This document shows, piece after piece, positions 1 through 7,801 of a stretch of DNA of 13,052 nucleotides. The stretch lies in the NCBI GenBank assembly GCA_937138955.1, contig CAKZPJ010000474.1, forward strand, positions 1 to 13,052, given 5' to 3'. Position numbers and translations under genes: made by a program. Below the pieces are notes generated by a model. The model saw only the letters and a program-made list of their open reading frames with translations. It did no database searches and was not told the DNA's origin. The stretch is from an uncultured Flammeovirgaceae bacterium. GTDB lineage: Bacteria; Bacteroidota; Bacteroidia; Cytophagales; Cyclobacteriaceae. Positions within the stretch are counted from its first letter, which is position 1. Each line of letters opens with the position of its first letter.

Positions 1-1883
1 TTATCGCGGAAATCATATTTTACACTTCCGAAGTAGGAGGCGAAGTTGATACCGTTGGACTTAAACCCACCACCAGGATTTCCCTCTACGGTAGAGAGCG
101 TGATAAAGTCAGGATTTTCAGAGAACGGATTAATTCCTGAGCCGCCGAAGCCATTAGCAAAGCCTTGCTTGAGAGCTTCCTGTCCTAATAGTATATCGAA
201 GCCGTGGTCTCCAAATTCTTTTTGATAATTCAAAGTGTTGGTAAATACCCAGGATAATCCGTAGTTGCTACTACGACCGTAACCGAAGGCGGAATTATTC
301 TCCGAGTTTTCGTACTGGCGACGGGTGTAGTTCTCTGAGTTGACTACGTTGAACTGCCCACCAAAACTAGTGCGGAATACTAAATCTTCAATAGGTTCAA
401 ATTCCAGATATACGTTTCCGAAACCACCCGCTAAGAAGTTACTATTATTCCGTTGCCCATCCAGGTTGGCTACTGGGTTGCGAGGGTTATTGAACCCAGG
501 GGCTGCGGTGCCGGCATAACCGCCAAATTCGTCGTAAACTGGAATGATCGGTGACATTCTGCGAGTATCTAAAATAAGATTTTCGTCATCAGCTGAACCA
601 GCTCCACCTTGTCCTCCTAATAAAATATTTACACTACGGTAAGTGGCTTGAATATTCTCTCCTACCCGAATTTTGTCGGTAATATCAAATTCCGAGTTGG
701 CTCGGAAGGTATAGCGCTTAAATATCTGGTGTTTAAATATTCCTTCCTGTTCCTGCATATTCAAACCGATATAAAACCGGTTGTTTTCTCCACCTCCGGA
801 TAGACCCAAATTATGGCGGTGCAGAATGCCCGGTCGGGTAATCGCATCGTACCAATCGGTTCCGGCTCGGTTAGCGCGCACAACTTGATAGATTGAACCC
901 AGTGCAGGGTCAACATTATACAATGCCGCTTGCTCATCCAGGTTTACCGAACCTACAACTCCGGCATTAGGACCTACTAATAAATAGTCAGGAATAATTG
1001 GCTGGCTACCGGTACCATACTGCGGATGCGTAAAATTGGGGGTTTCCCCTCGGTTATTCGCTCCGTTACGGATAGCGTTCCAAGTCCAAGTGGCCTGACC
1101 TTCCGGGCTTAGAGTCCCTGGTCCTTGACCAGGATCAGTTACCCCAACTTCTCCATTGTAAGTTACTTTTAGCGGCTGGTTTCTACCTCCTTTCTTGGTG
1201 GTATAGACAATAACTCCACCCGCTGCACGGGCACCGTAAATAGAAGCACTGGTTGCATCTTTCAGAACTGTAGTAGACTCAATATCGCCAGGAGCCAGAA
1301 ATTCAGTATCCAGAGTAGGTACCCCATCTACTATATATAGAGGTGCATTACCACCTAAGGCCCCAAAACCTCGCACCCGTACAATACTGCTGGTACCGGG
1401 CTGCCCGTTAGTAATTACAGTTACTCCTGATACTCGACCTTGTAATTGCTGCTCCACGTTACCCGAGGGGATAACTTGTAGATCTTCCGCATCTACCGTG
1501 GCTACCGACCCCGTGGTCTCCCGACGGGAATCTACGGAGTATCCCGTTACTACAATCTCCGATAGAGATTGTACGTCAGGAAGCATTACTAAATCAATGG
1601 TGCTTTGATTGCCTACGGTTACTTCTTCAGCAGCAAATCCTATAGACGTAAATACCAGTACAGCATCGTTACTCGGGACACTTAGCCGGTACTCACCGTT
1701 CATATCGGTAACTGTACCCTGAGTTGTACCTTTGATAAGGACGTTTACCCCCGGTAGGGTTTCATCATTTTCACCGTCGGTTACAGTTCCCGAAACGGTT
1801 TTTTCTTGCGCGTACCCACCTACACTAAGCATTAAGCTTAGTAAGAATAAGCACATGCTTTTAGCATGCGTAGAAATTCTCAT
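1..1883 (-). CDS. SusC/RagA-type TonB-dependent outer-membrane receptor (partial; C-terminal part beyond the left edge)
   Basis: The reading frame is open from the ATG at 1883 to the window edge: 627 codons of a family usually about 1,000 residues long. Residues 1-25 form a signal peptide (hydrophobic core CLFLLSLMLSVGG, probable cleavage after GGYA). Residues 29-101 are a carboxypeptidase-regulatory-like domain (start VSGTVTD, later MNGEYRLSVP). A TonB-box-like SLSEIVVTGY follows at 107-115. The plug domain carries the SusC hallmarks RVRGFGALGG (169-178), PLYIVDGVP and LKDATSASIYGARAAGGV (208-224); the start of the barrel follows. Such receptors import glycans, peptides or other large solutes through the outer membrane with TonB energy, normally with a SusD lipoprotein encoded just downstream; that place lies outside the window. 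There is no STN domain and no adjacent anti-sigma/sigma pair, so FecR-type control is not indicated. The substrate cannot be told. The family call is very safe. Confidence 0.95.
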   Translation of the reverse strand, partial: MRISTHAKSMCLFLLSLMLSVGGYAQEKTVSGTVTDGENDETLPGVNVLIKGTTQGTVTDMNGEYRLSVPSNDAVLVFTSIGFAAEEVTVGNQSTIDLVMLPDVQSLSEIVVTGYSVDSRRETTGSVATVDAEDLQVIPSGNVEQQLQGRVSGVTVITNGQPGTSSIVRVRGFGALGGNAPLYIVDGVPTLDTEFLAPGDIESTTVLKDATSASIYGARAAGGVIVYTTKKGGRNQPLKVTYNGEVGVTDPGQGPGTLSPEGQATWTWNAIRNGANNRGETPNFTHPQYGTGSQPIIPDYLLVGPNAGVVGSVNLDEQAALYNVDPALGSIYQVVRANRAGTDWYDAITRPGILHRHNLGLSGGGENNRFYIGLNMQEQEGIFKHQIFKRYTFRANSEFDITDKIRVGENIQATYRSVNILLGGQGGAGSADDENLILDTRRMSPIIPVYDEFGGYAGTAAPGFNNPRNPVANLDGQRNNSNFLAGGFGNVYLEFEPIEDLVFRTSFGGQFNVVNSENYTRRQYENSENNSAFGYGRSSNYGLSWVFTNTLNYQKEFGDHGFDILLGQEALKQGFANGFGGSGINPFSENPDFITLSTVEGNPGGGFKSNGINFASYFGSVKYDFRD

Positions 1884-1956
1884 ACTTGTTTAGTTTACGT
1901 TAAAGTTTGATAAAAAATTTGAACATAATCGATATTAGAAAAATCATAGATCTCAA

Positions 1957-2008
1957 TGAAGTTGAGCGACTTCACTGCTATTTTCATAGATTTGACCCTA
2001 AATCTATG
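1957..2008 (-). promoter_or_regulatory. Two adjacent hairpins upstream of the susC-type gene
   Basis: CATAGATTT (1985-1993) and AAATCTATG (2000-2008) are perfect 9-base inverted arms around a 6-base loop. TGAAGT (1957-1962) and ACTTCA (1969-1974) form a second, 6-base stem. A near-copy of the first arm, CATAGATCT, occurs at 1945-1953 and could act as an alternative partner for the 2000-2008 arm. The elements lie 74-125 bases before the receptor start, so they could be leader RNA structure or a protein-binding site. No T-tract follows, so they are not simple terminators. Confidence 0.5.
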
Positions 2009-2074
2009 TAATATTTTGCTATGATGTAAATTAATTGGGTAAAATAACAAATTTTTCCATTCAAGTTCAATTAA

Positions 2075-2120
2075 TCGCCACCTGCAATGAGAATATTTGG
2101 GGTTTATATTCTGTAGGCGA
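2075..2120. repeat. Nested inverted repeat (large hairpin) upstream of the susC-type gene
   Basis: The inner arms AGAATAT (2090-2096) and ATATTCT (2106-2112) are perfect, with loop TTGGGGTTT. The outer arms TCGCCAC (2075-2081) and GTAGGCGA (2113-2120) pair over seven bases with one bulged A. The two stems are stacked on the right side and separated by eight bases on the left. Both strands could fold. The element could be part of a long susC leader, a small RNA, or a remnant repeat; nothing in the sequence decides between these. Confidence 0.45.
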
Positions 2121-2333
2121 CAAAACTAGAGAATTATTGCATTCGCTACCTTAGCAAACTGCGAAGTACATTAGGTGGTATTCTGTTTGATTACATTTAG
2201 ATTGAGCGGTGAACAAGGTTATTTTTTGCAATATTATGATGATTCTTTGGCAACCAGCCGTAGAAGTTATTTGTCATGAAGGCGCGAAAAAATATCAACA
2301 CGCCCTAGTTTACTAAGTGCTTCGTTTGGGAAT

Positions 2334-2367
2334 AAAAAAGGGCAGCCTTTTTGGAAAGACTGCCCTT
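2334..2367 (-). terminator. Rho-independent terminator of the MFS gene
   Basis: Read on the minus strand, AAGGGCAG (2367-2360) pairs perfectly with CTGCCCTT (2345-2338) around a 14-base loop, and a run of T (2339-2334) follows. It lies about 63 bases after the MFS stop codon and isolates that gene from the susC-type gene. Confidence 0.9.
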
Positions 2368-2429
2368 CGGTTATTTACTAGGCGTTCGTAATTAGTTGAA
2401 AAGCCAACTTCTCAACTACTAGCTCACTA

Positions 2430-3674
2430 TTAATACTCAGCGACTACCTTTTCTTCTTCTGGTACCGCCTGCTTAGAATTCTTTTGCCAGAAGAAGAATA
2501 TCGCAAATAAGACAATCAAAATAATAGGAAATACCAGCATATTCTGAAGGGCATCTTGACCTATGGCTAATTCTAAAGCATCGCCACTGAGACCTTCAGC
2601 TACATTTTCAGCTCGTGCACCATCAATCCATCCGCCGATAATGGGTTGGAAAATAGCAGAAGAAAACATACCCACCGCTCCAATTACTGACATGCCTAAT
2701 GCGCTGCTCAAAGGTACTCGCTGAGCTGTAGCCCCAATCATAACTGGCCAGAAGTATCCATACCCCAAACCAAAGATAATAGCCGCAAAATAAGCAATAG
2801 GACCGGTGACTGTACTAAACAAATAAATTCCAATGGCTGCTAAAATAGCCCCCCCTAATAAGACACCGGTTTGCCCCAGCGAGCCTACTACCGGTCCCGC
2901 AAAGTATCGGGCAATGGTCACCACACCGTAGGTTAACGCAATTACTAGCAAAGGATCAGCTCCACTGGCACCGCGAATAAACGTTACCCATTGGCCGGGA
3001 CCAAACTCGGTAATAGCGGTAAGTGCCATCGCCACAAACAAGAAGATAAAGACTGGGCTTAACATGGCTTTAGCGTTCGCGGCCAAAGAAGTAGCACCTT
3101 CTACCTTAGCTGTAGGGAACGTTTTTCCGAAGAATAAAATCGCATAGGTGATGGTTGGTATCATAATAACCCATACTTGAGCTTCCCAACTCATACCAAA
3201 ATCAGTCATAAACTTTGATATTAAAGATCCTAACAAAAGGCCTCCGGGAAACCACATATGAAAGCGGTTTAGCATCTTATTCATCTTAACTCCTGAATAA
3301 GTATCAGCTATCATCGGATTACAAGCGGCTTCGGTACATCCGTTACCAATACCTATTAGCAAAGTAGAAATAAGCAGTGTTGTATAGCCACCCGCGTAGA
3401 TAGTCATTATGATTCCTATAGTATGGGCAAAGAATGCTACCGTCATAATCATTTTCGGTCCTACCGAATGATATACTAACCCGCCTATAACCATAGAGAT
3501 AGGAAAGCCTAAGAACCACATAGAGTTGATAAAACCTAGTTGTTCGGCGGTAAGACCAAATTCTTCACCAAGTTGGGGTAATATTCCGGCTCGTATAGAG
3601 AAGGAAAGAGCGGTAGTAATTAATGCGAAGCAACTCCCGTAGAATAGGGCGTTTTTGTTGATGTTTTCGTTCAT
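2430..3674 (-). CDS. Major facilitator superfamily (MFS) transporter
   Basis: A 414-residue inner-membrane carrier, the usual size for twelve-helix MFS proteins. Hydrophobic segments alternate with short loops across the whole length. The N-terminal half has the pattern FINSMWFLGFPISMVIGG followed by YHSVGPKM, corresponding to the helix 2/3 loop where the MFS signature sits, here in a divergent form. A conserved-looking stretch NRFHMWFPGG follows about residue 135, and the tail EEEKVVAEY is charged and cytoplasmic. There is no signal peptide, as expected. It is a single-gene unit: the convincing terminator of the ompH operon lies upstream and its own lies downstream. The layout resembles sugar-type MFS carriers of Bacteroidota, and the neighbouring SusC receptor makes a carbohydrate or similar solute plausible, but the substrate is inference. 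The family call is secure. Confidence 0.9.
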   Translation of the reverse strand: MNENINKNALFYGSCFALITTALSFSIRAGILPQLGEEFGLTAEQLGFINSMWFLGFPISMVIGGLVYHSVGPKMIMTVAFFAHTIGIIMTIYAGGYTTLLISTLLIGIGNGCTEAACNPMIADTYSGVKMNKMLNRFHMWFPGGLLLGSLISKFMTDFGMSWEAQVWVIMIPTITYAILFFGKTFPTAKVEGATSLAANAKAMLSPVFIFLFVAMALTAITEFGPGQWVTFIRGASGADPLLVIALTYGVVTIARYFAGPVVGSLGQTGVLLGGAILAAIGIYLFSTVTGPIAYFAAIIFGLGYGYFWPVMIGATAQRVPLSSALGMSVIGAVGMFSSAIFQPIIGGWIDGARAENVAEGLSGDALELAIGQDALQNMLVFPIILIVLFAIFFFWQKNSKQAVPEEEKVVAEY

Positions 3675-3832
3675 AGGTTTAGAAGATTAGTTAAGTAATA
3701 TGATGGTTTTTCAAAAAGCCAAGGTGTCAAGTCAGTCAATAAAAATATGGAAAATAACGATACGAATGGCGATAACTTACTAAAAATACGGGTAGATCAC
3801 TGACATTCATTATAGAAACGGTACTATCGAGC

Positions 3833-3860
3833 AAAAAAAAGCCAGGTAAAATTACCTGGC
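3833..3860 (-). terminator. Rho-independent terminator of the uppS-bamA-ompH-ompH operon
   Basis: GCCAGGTAA (3841-3849) and TTACCTGGC (3852-3860) are perfect 9-base arms with a minimal loop. On the minus strand the stem is followed by eight T (3840-3833). It lies 29 bases after the second ompH stop codon and marks the end of the envelope operon. Confidence 0.95.
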
Positions 3861-3889
3861 TTAGCAAATAGTAAAGACTTTTCTCTCGG

Positions 3890-4444
3890 TTAGTTAGAGC
3901 CGGTGTTATTGGCTTCAGTAGGAGTAATACCCATATTTTTAAGCACTAAATCAGAGATATCAGCTTCATCCTGATTATCTACGTACAGTAGTATCGGGTT
4001 TCCGGCTACGTCTAAGCTAAATACGTGGGTATAGCTGTTCTCTTTAGCTACTACATCAATAGACTTCTGAATTTTGTCTAGTGCTGGCTGTAGTAGTTCG
4101 GCTTCCTTTCGCTGGAGGTTGGTCTGAGCTTCCTGTTGATCTTGCTGAATCTGGGCTTGTAAATCTTGTAATTCTTTCTCTTTGGCTGCCCGGGCATCTT
4201 CAGTCATAGTAGAAGCTCCTTTTTGGTAGGCTTCGTACTGCGTTTGAAAACCTTGCGTAGTAGCTTGAATTTTGTTTACTAATTGGCGCTGGTAGGCTTG
4301 CAATTCAGATTGAATAGATTTAGCCTCAGGCATCTGACTTAGCACATACTCGGTGCTAACAAAACCAAATTTCTGCTGGGCTTGTGCCTGAGCGGCAAAG
4401 AATAGCGTACATACGCTTATTACTACTAAAATATTCCTTTTCAT
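3890..4444 (-). CDS. OmpH/Skp-family periplasmic chaperone, second tandem copy
   Basis: A 184-residue protein with a signal peptide (MKRNILVV, hydrophobic core, AQAQA cleavage site near residue 22). The mature start QQKFGFVSTEYVLSQMPEA matches the KxGyVdte.il..mPE opening of OmpH/Skp proteins. Residues about 40-125 are rich in Gln, Glu, Lys and Ala and should form the two long helices of the tentacle (coiled coil). The C-terminal part (YTHVFSLDVAGNPILLYV, ISDLVLKNMGI) returns to the beta body, as in Skp. Skp trimers hold unfolded outer-membrane proteins in the periplasm and hand them to the BAM complex. The gene begins 23 bases after the stop of its paralogue and ends before a strong terminator, so it is the last gene of the operon. 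The tail after LKNMGI (PTEANNTGSN) is low complexity. The family is clear; redundancy with the other copy is unknown. Confidence 0.93.
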   Translation of the reverse strand: MKRNILVVISVCTLFFAAQAQAQQKFGFVSTEYVLSQMPEAKSIQSELQAYQRQLVNKIQATTQGFQTQYEAYQKGASTMTEDARAAKEKELQDLQAQIQQDQQEAQTNLQRKEAELLQPALDKIQKSIDVVAKENSYTHVFSLDVAGNPILLYVDNQDEADISDLVLKNMGITPTEANNTGSN

Positions 4445-4467
4445 ACTAATTATAGGTTACATTAAAT

Positions 4468-5031
4468 TTATCGAATAGTATCTTCTCGTTCCCCTAACCC
4501 TAGTTCATCCAGTACAAAATCAGTATAGTCATGGATAGGGTTAGTATAGATCATGGATAAATCGCCCGATTTATCAAACATTATTTGTAGTTTATTTTCT
4601 TCCGACACCTTTTCTACTGCTTCAAATACCTGATCTAAGATCGGTTTAATCAGTTCTTGCTTCTTCAGATGGTGCAGTCCCTCAAATCCAAAAACCTTTT
4701 GCTGGTACTCCTTCAGTGTCTGCTCCTTTTGCTGAATAACTTCGCTGCGTTCCCGGCGCATTTCAGCGGTTAGCAGCACTTCTTCCGCCTTCAGCTCACT
4801 ATGCATAGCGTCTATCTCCTGCTGCATTCCCTGTATTTCACTTTGCCATTGAGTAGCTAATTGTTGTACTTCTGACTGAGCTTCCTGATACTCCGGTATC
4901 TTGCTTAGAATAAACTCCGTAGTGATATATCCAAATTTCTGGCCAAACGCTTCGGGAGTCGCTAATAAAGCGCACAAAGTTACAAAAACTATTGAAAAAA
5001 CGCGGATGTTAAGGAAAACAATCTTAGCCAT
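4468..5031 (-). CDS. OmpH/Skp-family periplasmic chaperone, first tandem copy
   Basis: With the ATG at 5031 the product has 187 residues. It has a signal peptide (MAKIVFLNIRVFSIVFVTLCALLATPEAFG) followed by QKFGYITTEFILSKIPEYQEAQ, the same opening as the neighbouring paralogue. A long Glu/Gln/Lys-rich helical region follows, and the C-terminal segment (LQIMFDKSGDLSMIY, DYTDFVLDELGLG) matches the beta body of Skp. The frame is open further upstream to an ATG at 5166, but that would add 45 residues ahead of the signal peptide and overlap the bamA 3' end by 104 bases, so I chose 5031. It lies 31 bases after bamA and 23 bases before the second ompH, consistent with one transcript. The role is delivery of unfolded barrel proteins to BamA. 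The two copies share their ends but differ much in the helical arms, so they are an old duplication. Confidence 0.93.
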   Translation of the reverse strand: MAKIVFLNIRVFSIVFVTLCALLATPEAFGQKFGYITTEFILSKIPEYQEAQSEVQQLATQWQSEIQGMQQEIDAMHSELKAEEVLLTAEMRRERSEVIQQKEQTLKEYQQKVFGFEGLHHLKKQELIKPILDQVFEAVEKVSEENKLQIMFDKSGDLSMIYTNPIHDYTDFVLDELGLGEREDTIR

Positions 5032-5062
5032 AGCAGAGAACTTGATGACCGATAAAGTGCCG

Positions 5063-7801
5063 TTAACGAATTTGTTGACCGATACGGAAGTGGAATTCTG
5101 GACCAGGAGGGCGAGCTTGTAAACCAGGTGCATTAGGAATACTATCGAACCCGTAACCCCAATCAATTCCTAACAACCCAAACGCTGGCATAAAGATACG
5201 AGCACCTACCCCAGCCGACTTGTACAGATCAAATGGACTGTATTTATTAAAGTTGGCAAAGTTGTTACCACCTTCTACAAACCCTAGCACAAAAATAGTA
5301 GCAGCAGGGTTGGGGGAAATCAGATAGCGCAGTTCGGCAGAAAACTTATTGTAGGCAATTCCTCCTCGATTCCCCTCTGTATCAAGAGGTCTAAACGCTC
5401 GTTCGGGGTAGCCTCTTAGTCCAATCTGCTCTTCCGCTACAAAGAAATTCTGACCCGCCATACCAGCTCCCCCTAGTGTGAATCGCTCAAAGGGTGAATT
5501 GATCTGATTATCGTTGTAGGAACCGAAGAATCCAAAATGGACATTTGTATTTAGTACTAAATTCTTACCTAATTGGGTGTAGTGTTTAGCATCAAACATC
5601 CAGCGGTGGTATTCTAACCACTTGTAGCGTTCATTAGGCTCTAATGTAGAATAATCAATATCTTCAATCAGTGAGAAAGGGGGAGTAAGAGCCACCTCAA
5701 GTGAGACCGATGAACCGGTACGCGGGAACATGGGGTTATCTATACTATTTCGGGCAATAGTAGTGTTTACTGATAAGTTATTTGAGAACCCGGTAGTAAA
5801 ACCAATACCAATATCCTGATAGTCATCTAGCGCGTAGCGGCGGTATACTAGTGAGTTGCTCATAGTAAAGTAATCATCGGGCCACCGCAGTCGCCGACCA
5901 AGACCTACGCTAATGTTCGTAATTTGCATCGAGCCACCAATTTGCGGAACTCCACCGAAGCCACCACCGAAGCCACCAAGTCCACCACCAAAGCGGGGAT
6001 CGCCAAAACCTCCACCGAACCCACCGAACCCTGTCGTACTGCGAATGATCTGGTGAGAAAGCCCAACAGTTAGGCTATTTGGCTTCTTACCCCCCAGCCA
6101 AGGCTCGGCAAAGGTGGCAGAGTAGTTCTGGAAGAATCGTCCGTTGGCCTGTACTCGCAATGAAAGCTTTTGTCCATCGCCAATGGGCAGTGGTCGCCAA
6201 CGATCGAAGTGCGGAATATTTTTTACTGAAAAGTTATTAAATACTAGCCCCAGTGTACCGACAAAACCCATGAAACCACCCCAACCACCGGAAAGCTCAA
6301 TCTGGTCGCTGGGTTTTTCTACTAGCGCGTATTCAATGTCTACCGTTCCATCAGCGGGATTAGGAATAGGATTAATACCAATCTGTTCCGGATCAAAATA
6401 CCCTAACTGAGATAGCTCCCTTTGGGTACGAATTAAGTCGCTTCGGCTAAATTTCTGCCCGGGCAGCGTACGAATCTCTCGCCGAATTACGTGATCGTTG
6501 GTACGATCATTTCCAGTGATGATAATTTTGCTGATAGTAGCCTGTTCACCTTCATACATCCGCATCTCTACGTCAATAGAATCTTCTTCAATCTGCACTT
6601 CCACTGGGTCTACCCGAAAGAACAGATAGCCGTTATCCATGTAGAGAGCACTAACATCGTTACCGGTAGGGTTAAAGTTGAGCCGCTTGTTAAGGTTCTC
6701 TAAGTCGTAGACATCTCCTTTGGCGATACCTAGTACCTGCGCCAGAATATCATCTTCGTATACGTAGTTACCCGTCCAGATAATATCCCGGAAGTAGTAC
6801 TTATCACCTTCATCTACCTTAATATCGATACTGATAGCGTCTTTGCCAGATTTGTAGACACTATCCCATACTACGGTAGCATCGCGGTAGCCCTTAGAGT
6901 TGTAGAAATCGACAATAGACCGCTTATCGGTTTTAAACTCGTCACGAATAAATTTAGACCCATTAAAAAAGTTGAGCTTCACATGCTCATTAATATAGCT
7001 TTTTACATCGTCGGTGGAAGTATCTCCTTGCTTCGTTATGAAGTTACCTACCTTTTTAGGAGTGATATTAAGTAAACGATTAACCCAATCTTTAATTAAG
7101 GTGAAGCGAACCCGTTCGTTGGTGTTCTTCATCTTCCCCTTCAACTTCTTTCCAGTAAAGGCTCCATTTCCGGTAAAGTTAATTCGGTTGATCTTTACTT
7201 TCCCACCTTTGTCTACGTTGATGTTGAGCGCAATGGCGTTGTTGAGTAACGTATCCTGCTTTTGCTGAATATCCACCTCCACATTAAGAAACCCTTTGTC
7301 GACAAAGAAATTTTTAACTGTAAGGCGTGCCCGGTTGATCAGAGCATCGTCCACAATTTGACCTTTGATCAGCGTTAGGTCATCAGTAATTTCAGTCTCC
7401 TGACTACTATTTACTCCGTCTAACACAATACGACTGAGCCGAGGTTTTTCGGCCAAATTAATGACCAAGTAAATTTTTCCTTCCTCAATTTTAGTAGCTG
7501 ACACTGAAACGTCGCCCAGAATTCGGCTTTTCCACAATTTCTTAATGGCTGAGCTTACCGCCGGACCGGGCACCCGAATTTTATCTCCTACCGAAAGTCC
7601 CGATAGTGAAATAATGGCGTTAGAATCTAACCCTTTATTACCGCTTACAGTAATTTCCGCAACTTCGTACTCTTGAGGATCAGAGTAATCAATTGACTCT
7701 TGGGGGGTGGGTTGCGTACGGCGACGACCTACTCCTATTTGGGCAAAGGCTCCCTCAGTAAGAGTGGCTAAGAGAAGCAGTACAATAGCTAAATACTTCA
7801 T
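5063..7801 (-). CDS. bamA: BamA, outer-membrane protein assembly factor (Omp85 family)
   Basis: A 912-residue protein that inserts beta-barrel proteins into the outer membrane. It has a signal peptide at 1-20 (LLLLATLTEGAFA), then a short basic linker. Five POTRA domains follow, with openings near residues 45 (VAEITVSGN), 121 (LSRIVLDGV), 202 (VKINRINFTGN), 335 (YYFRDIIWTGN) and 421 (ATISKIIITGN). The barrel starts near 500 and includes AEPWLGGKKP (565-574) and LRGY (795-798), the form here of the (V/I)RGF/Y motif that reaches into the barrel. POTRA3 has an insertion of about 50 residues (near 230-280). Residues 591-623 are extremely rich in Gly and Phe (19 Gly, 6 Phe in 33). The protein ends FHFRIGQQIR, without the usual terminal aromatic residue. 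The start overlaps the uppS stop by one base (TAATG), suggesting translational coupling. Confidence 0.97.
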   Translation of the reverse strand: MKYLAIVLLLLATLTEGAFAQIGVGRRRTQPTPQESIDYSDPQEYEVAEITVSGNKGLDSNAIISLSGLSVGDKIRVPGPAVSSAIKKLWKSRILGDVSVSATKIEEGKIYLVINLAEKPRLSRIVLDGVNSSQETEITDDLTLIKGQIVDDALINRARLTVKNFFVDKGFLNVEVDIQQKQDTLLNNAIALNINVDKGGKVKINRINFTGNGAFTGKKLKGKMKNTNERVRFTLIKDWVNRLLNITPKKVGNFITKQGDTSTDDVKSYINEHVKLNFFNGSKFIRDEFKTDKRSIVDFYNSKGYRDATVVWDSVYKSGKDAISIDIKVDEGDKYYFRDIIWTGNYVYEDDILAQVLGIAKGDVYDLENLNKRLNFNPTGNDVSALYMDNGYLFFRVDPVEVQIEEDSIDVEMRMYEGEQATISKIIITGNDRTNDHVIRREIRTLPGQKFSRSDLIRTQRELSQLGYFDPEQIGINPIPNPADGTVDIEYALVEKPSDQIELSGGWGGFMGFVGTLGLVFNNFSVKNIPHFDRWRPLPIGDGQKLSLRVQANGRFFQNYSATFAEPWLGGKKPNSLTVGLSHQIIRSTTGFGGFGGGFGDPRFGGGLGGFGGGFGGVPQIGGSMQITNISVGLGRRLRWPDDYFTMSNSLVYRRYALDDYQDIGIGFTTGFSNNLSVNTTIARNSIDNPMFPRTGSSVSLEVALTPPFSLIEDIDYSTLEPNERYKWLEYHRWMFDAKHYTQLGKNLVLNTNVHFGFFGSYNDNQINSPFERFTLGGAGMAGQNFFVAEEQIGLRGYPERAFRPLDTEGNRGGIAYNKFSAELRYLISPNPAATIFVLGFVEGGNNFANFNKYSPFDLYKSAGVGARIFMPAFGLLGIDWGYGFDSIPNAPGLQARPPGPEFHFRIGQQIR

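Larger units (their letters stand above)
1884..2333. other. Gene-free spacer between the susC-type gene and the MFS gene
   Basis: About 450 AT-rich bases between the start of the susC-type gene and the MFS terminator. I found no coding region with family features in any frame. The only small plus-strand frame I looked at (2236-2316, 26 codons) has no recognisable features. The half nearest susC contains three inverted repeats, listed separately. A weak match to the Bacteroidota -7 element (TAnnTTTG, minus strand, 2121-2128) has no properly spaced TTG partner, so I do not call a promoter. The stretch probably holds the susC promoter and a long 5' leader. Confidence 0.6.

Noticed and set aside
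2121..2128. TAnnTTTG-like -7 promoter element upstream of susC (minus strand)
   Set aside because: There is no TTG element at the expected spacing and the leader would be about 230 bases; too weak to call.
2236..2316. Small plus-strand frame of 26 codons in the susC-MFS spacer
   Set aside because: No family resemblance, no promoter or ribosome-binding support; length is within chance expectation.
5032..5166. Upstream extension of the first ompH gene to an ATG at 5166
   Set aside because: It would put 45 residues ahead of a clear signal peptide and overlap the bamA coding end by 104 bases; the ATG at 5031 gives a normal OmpH protein.
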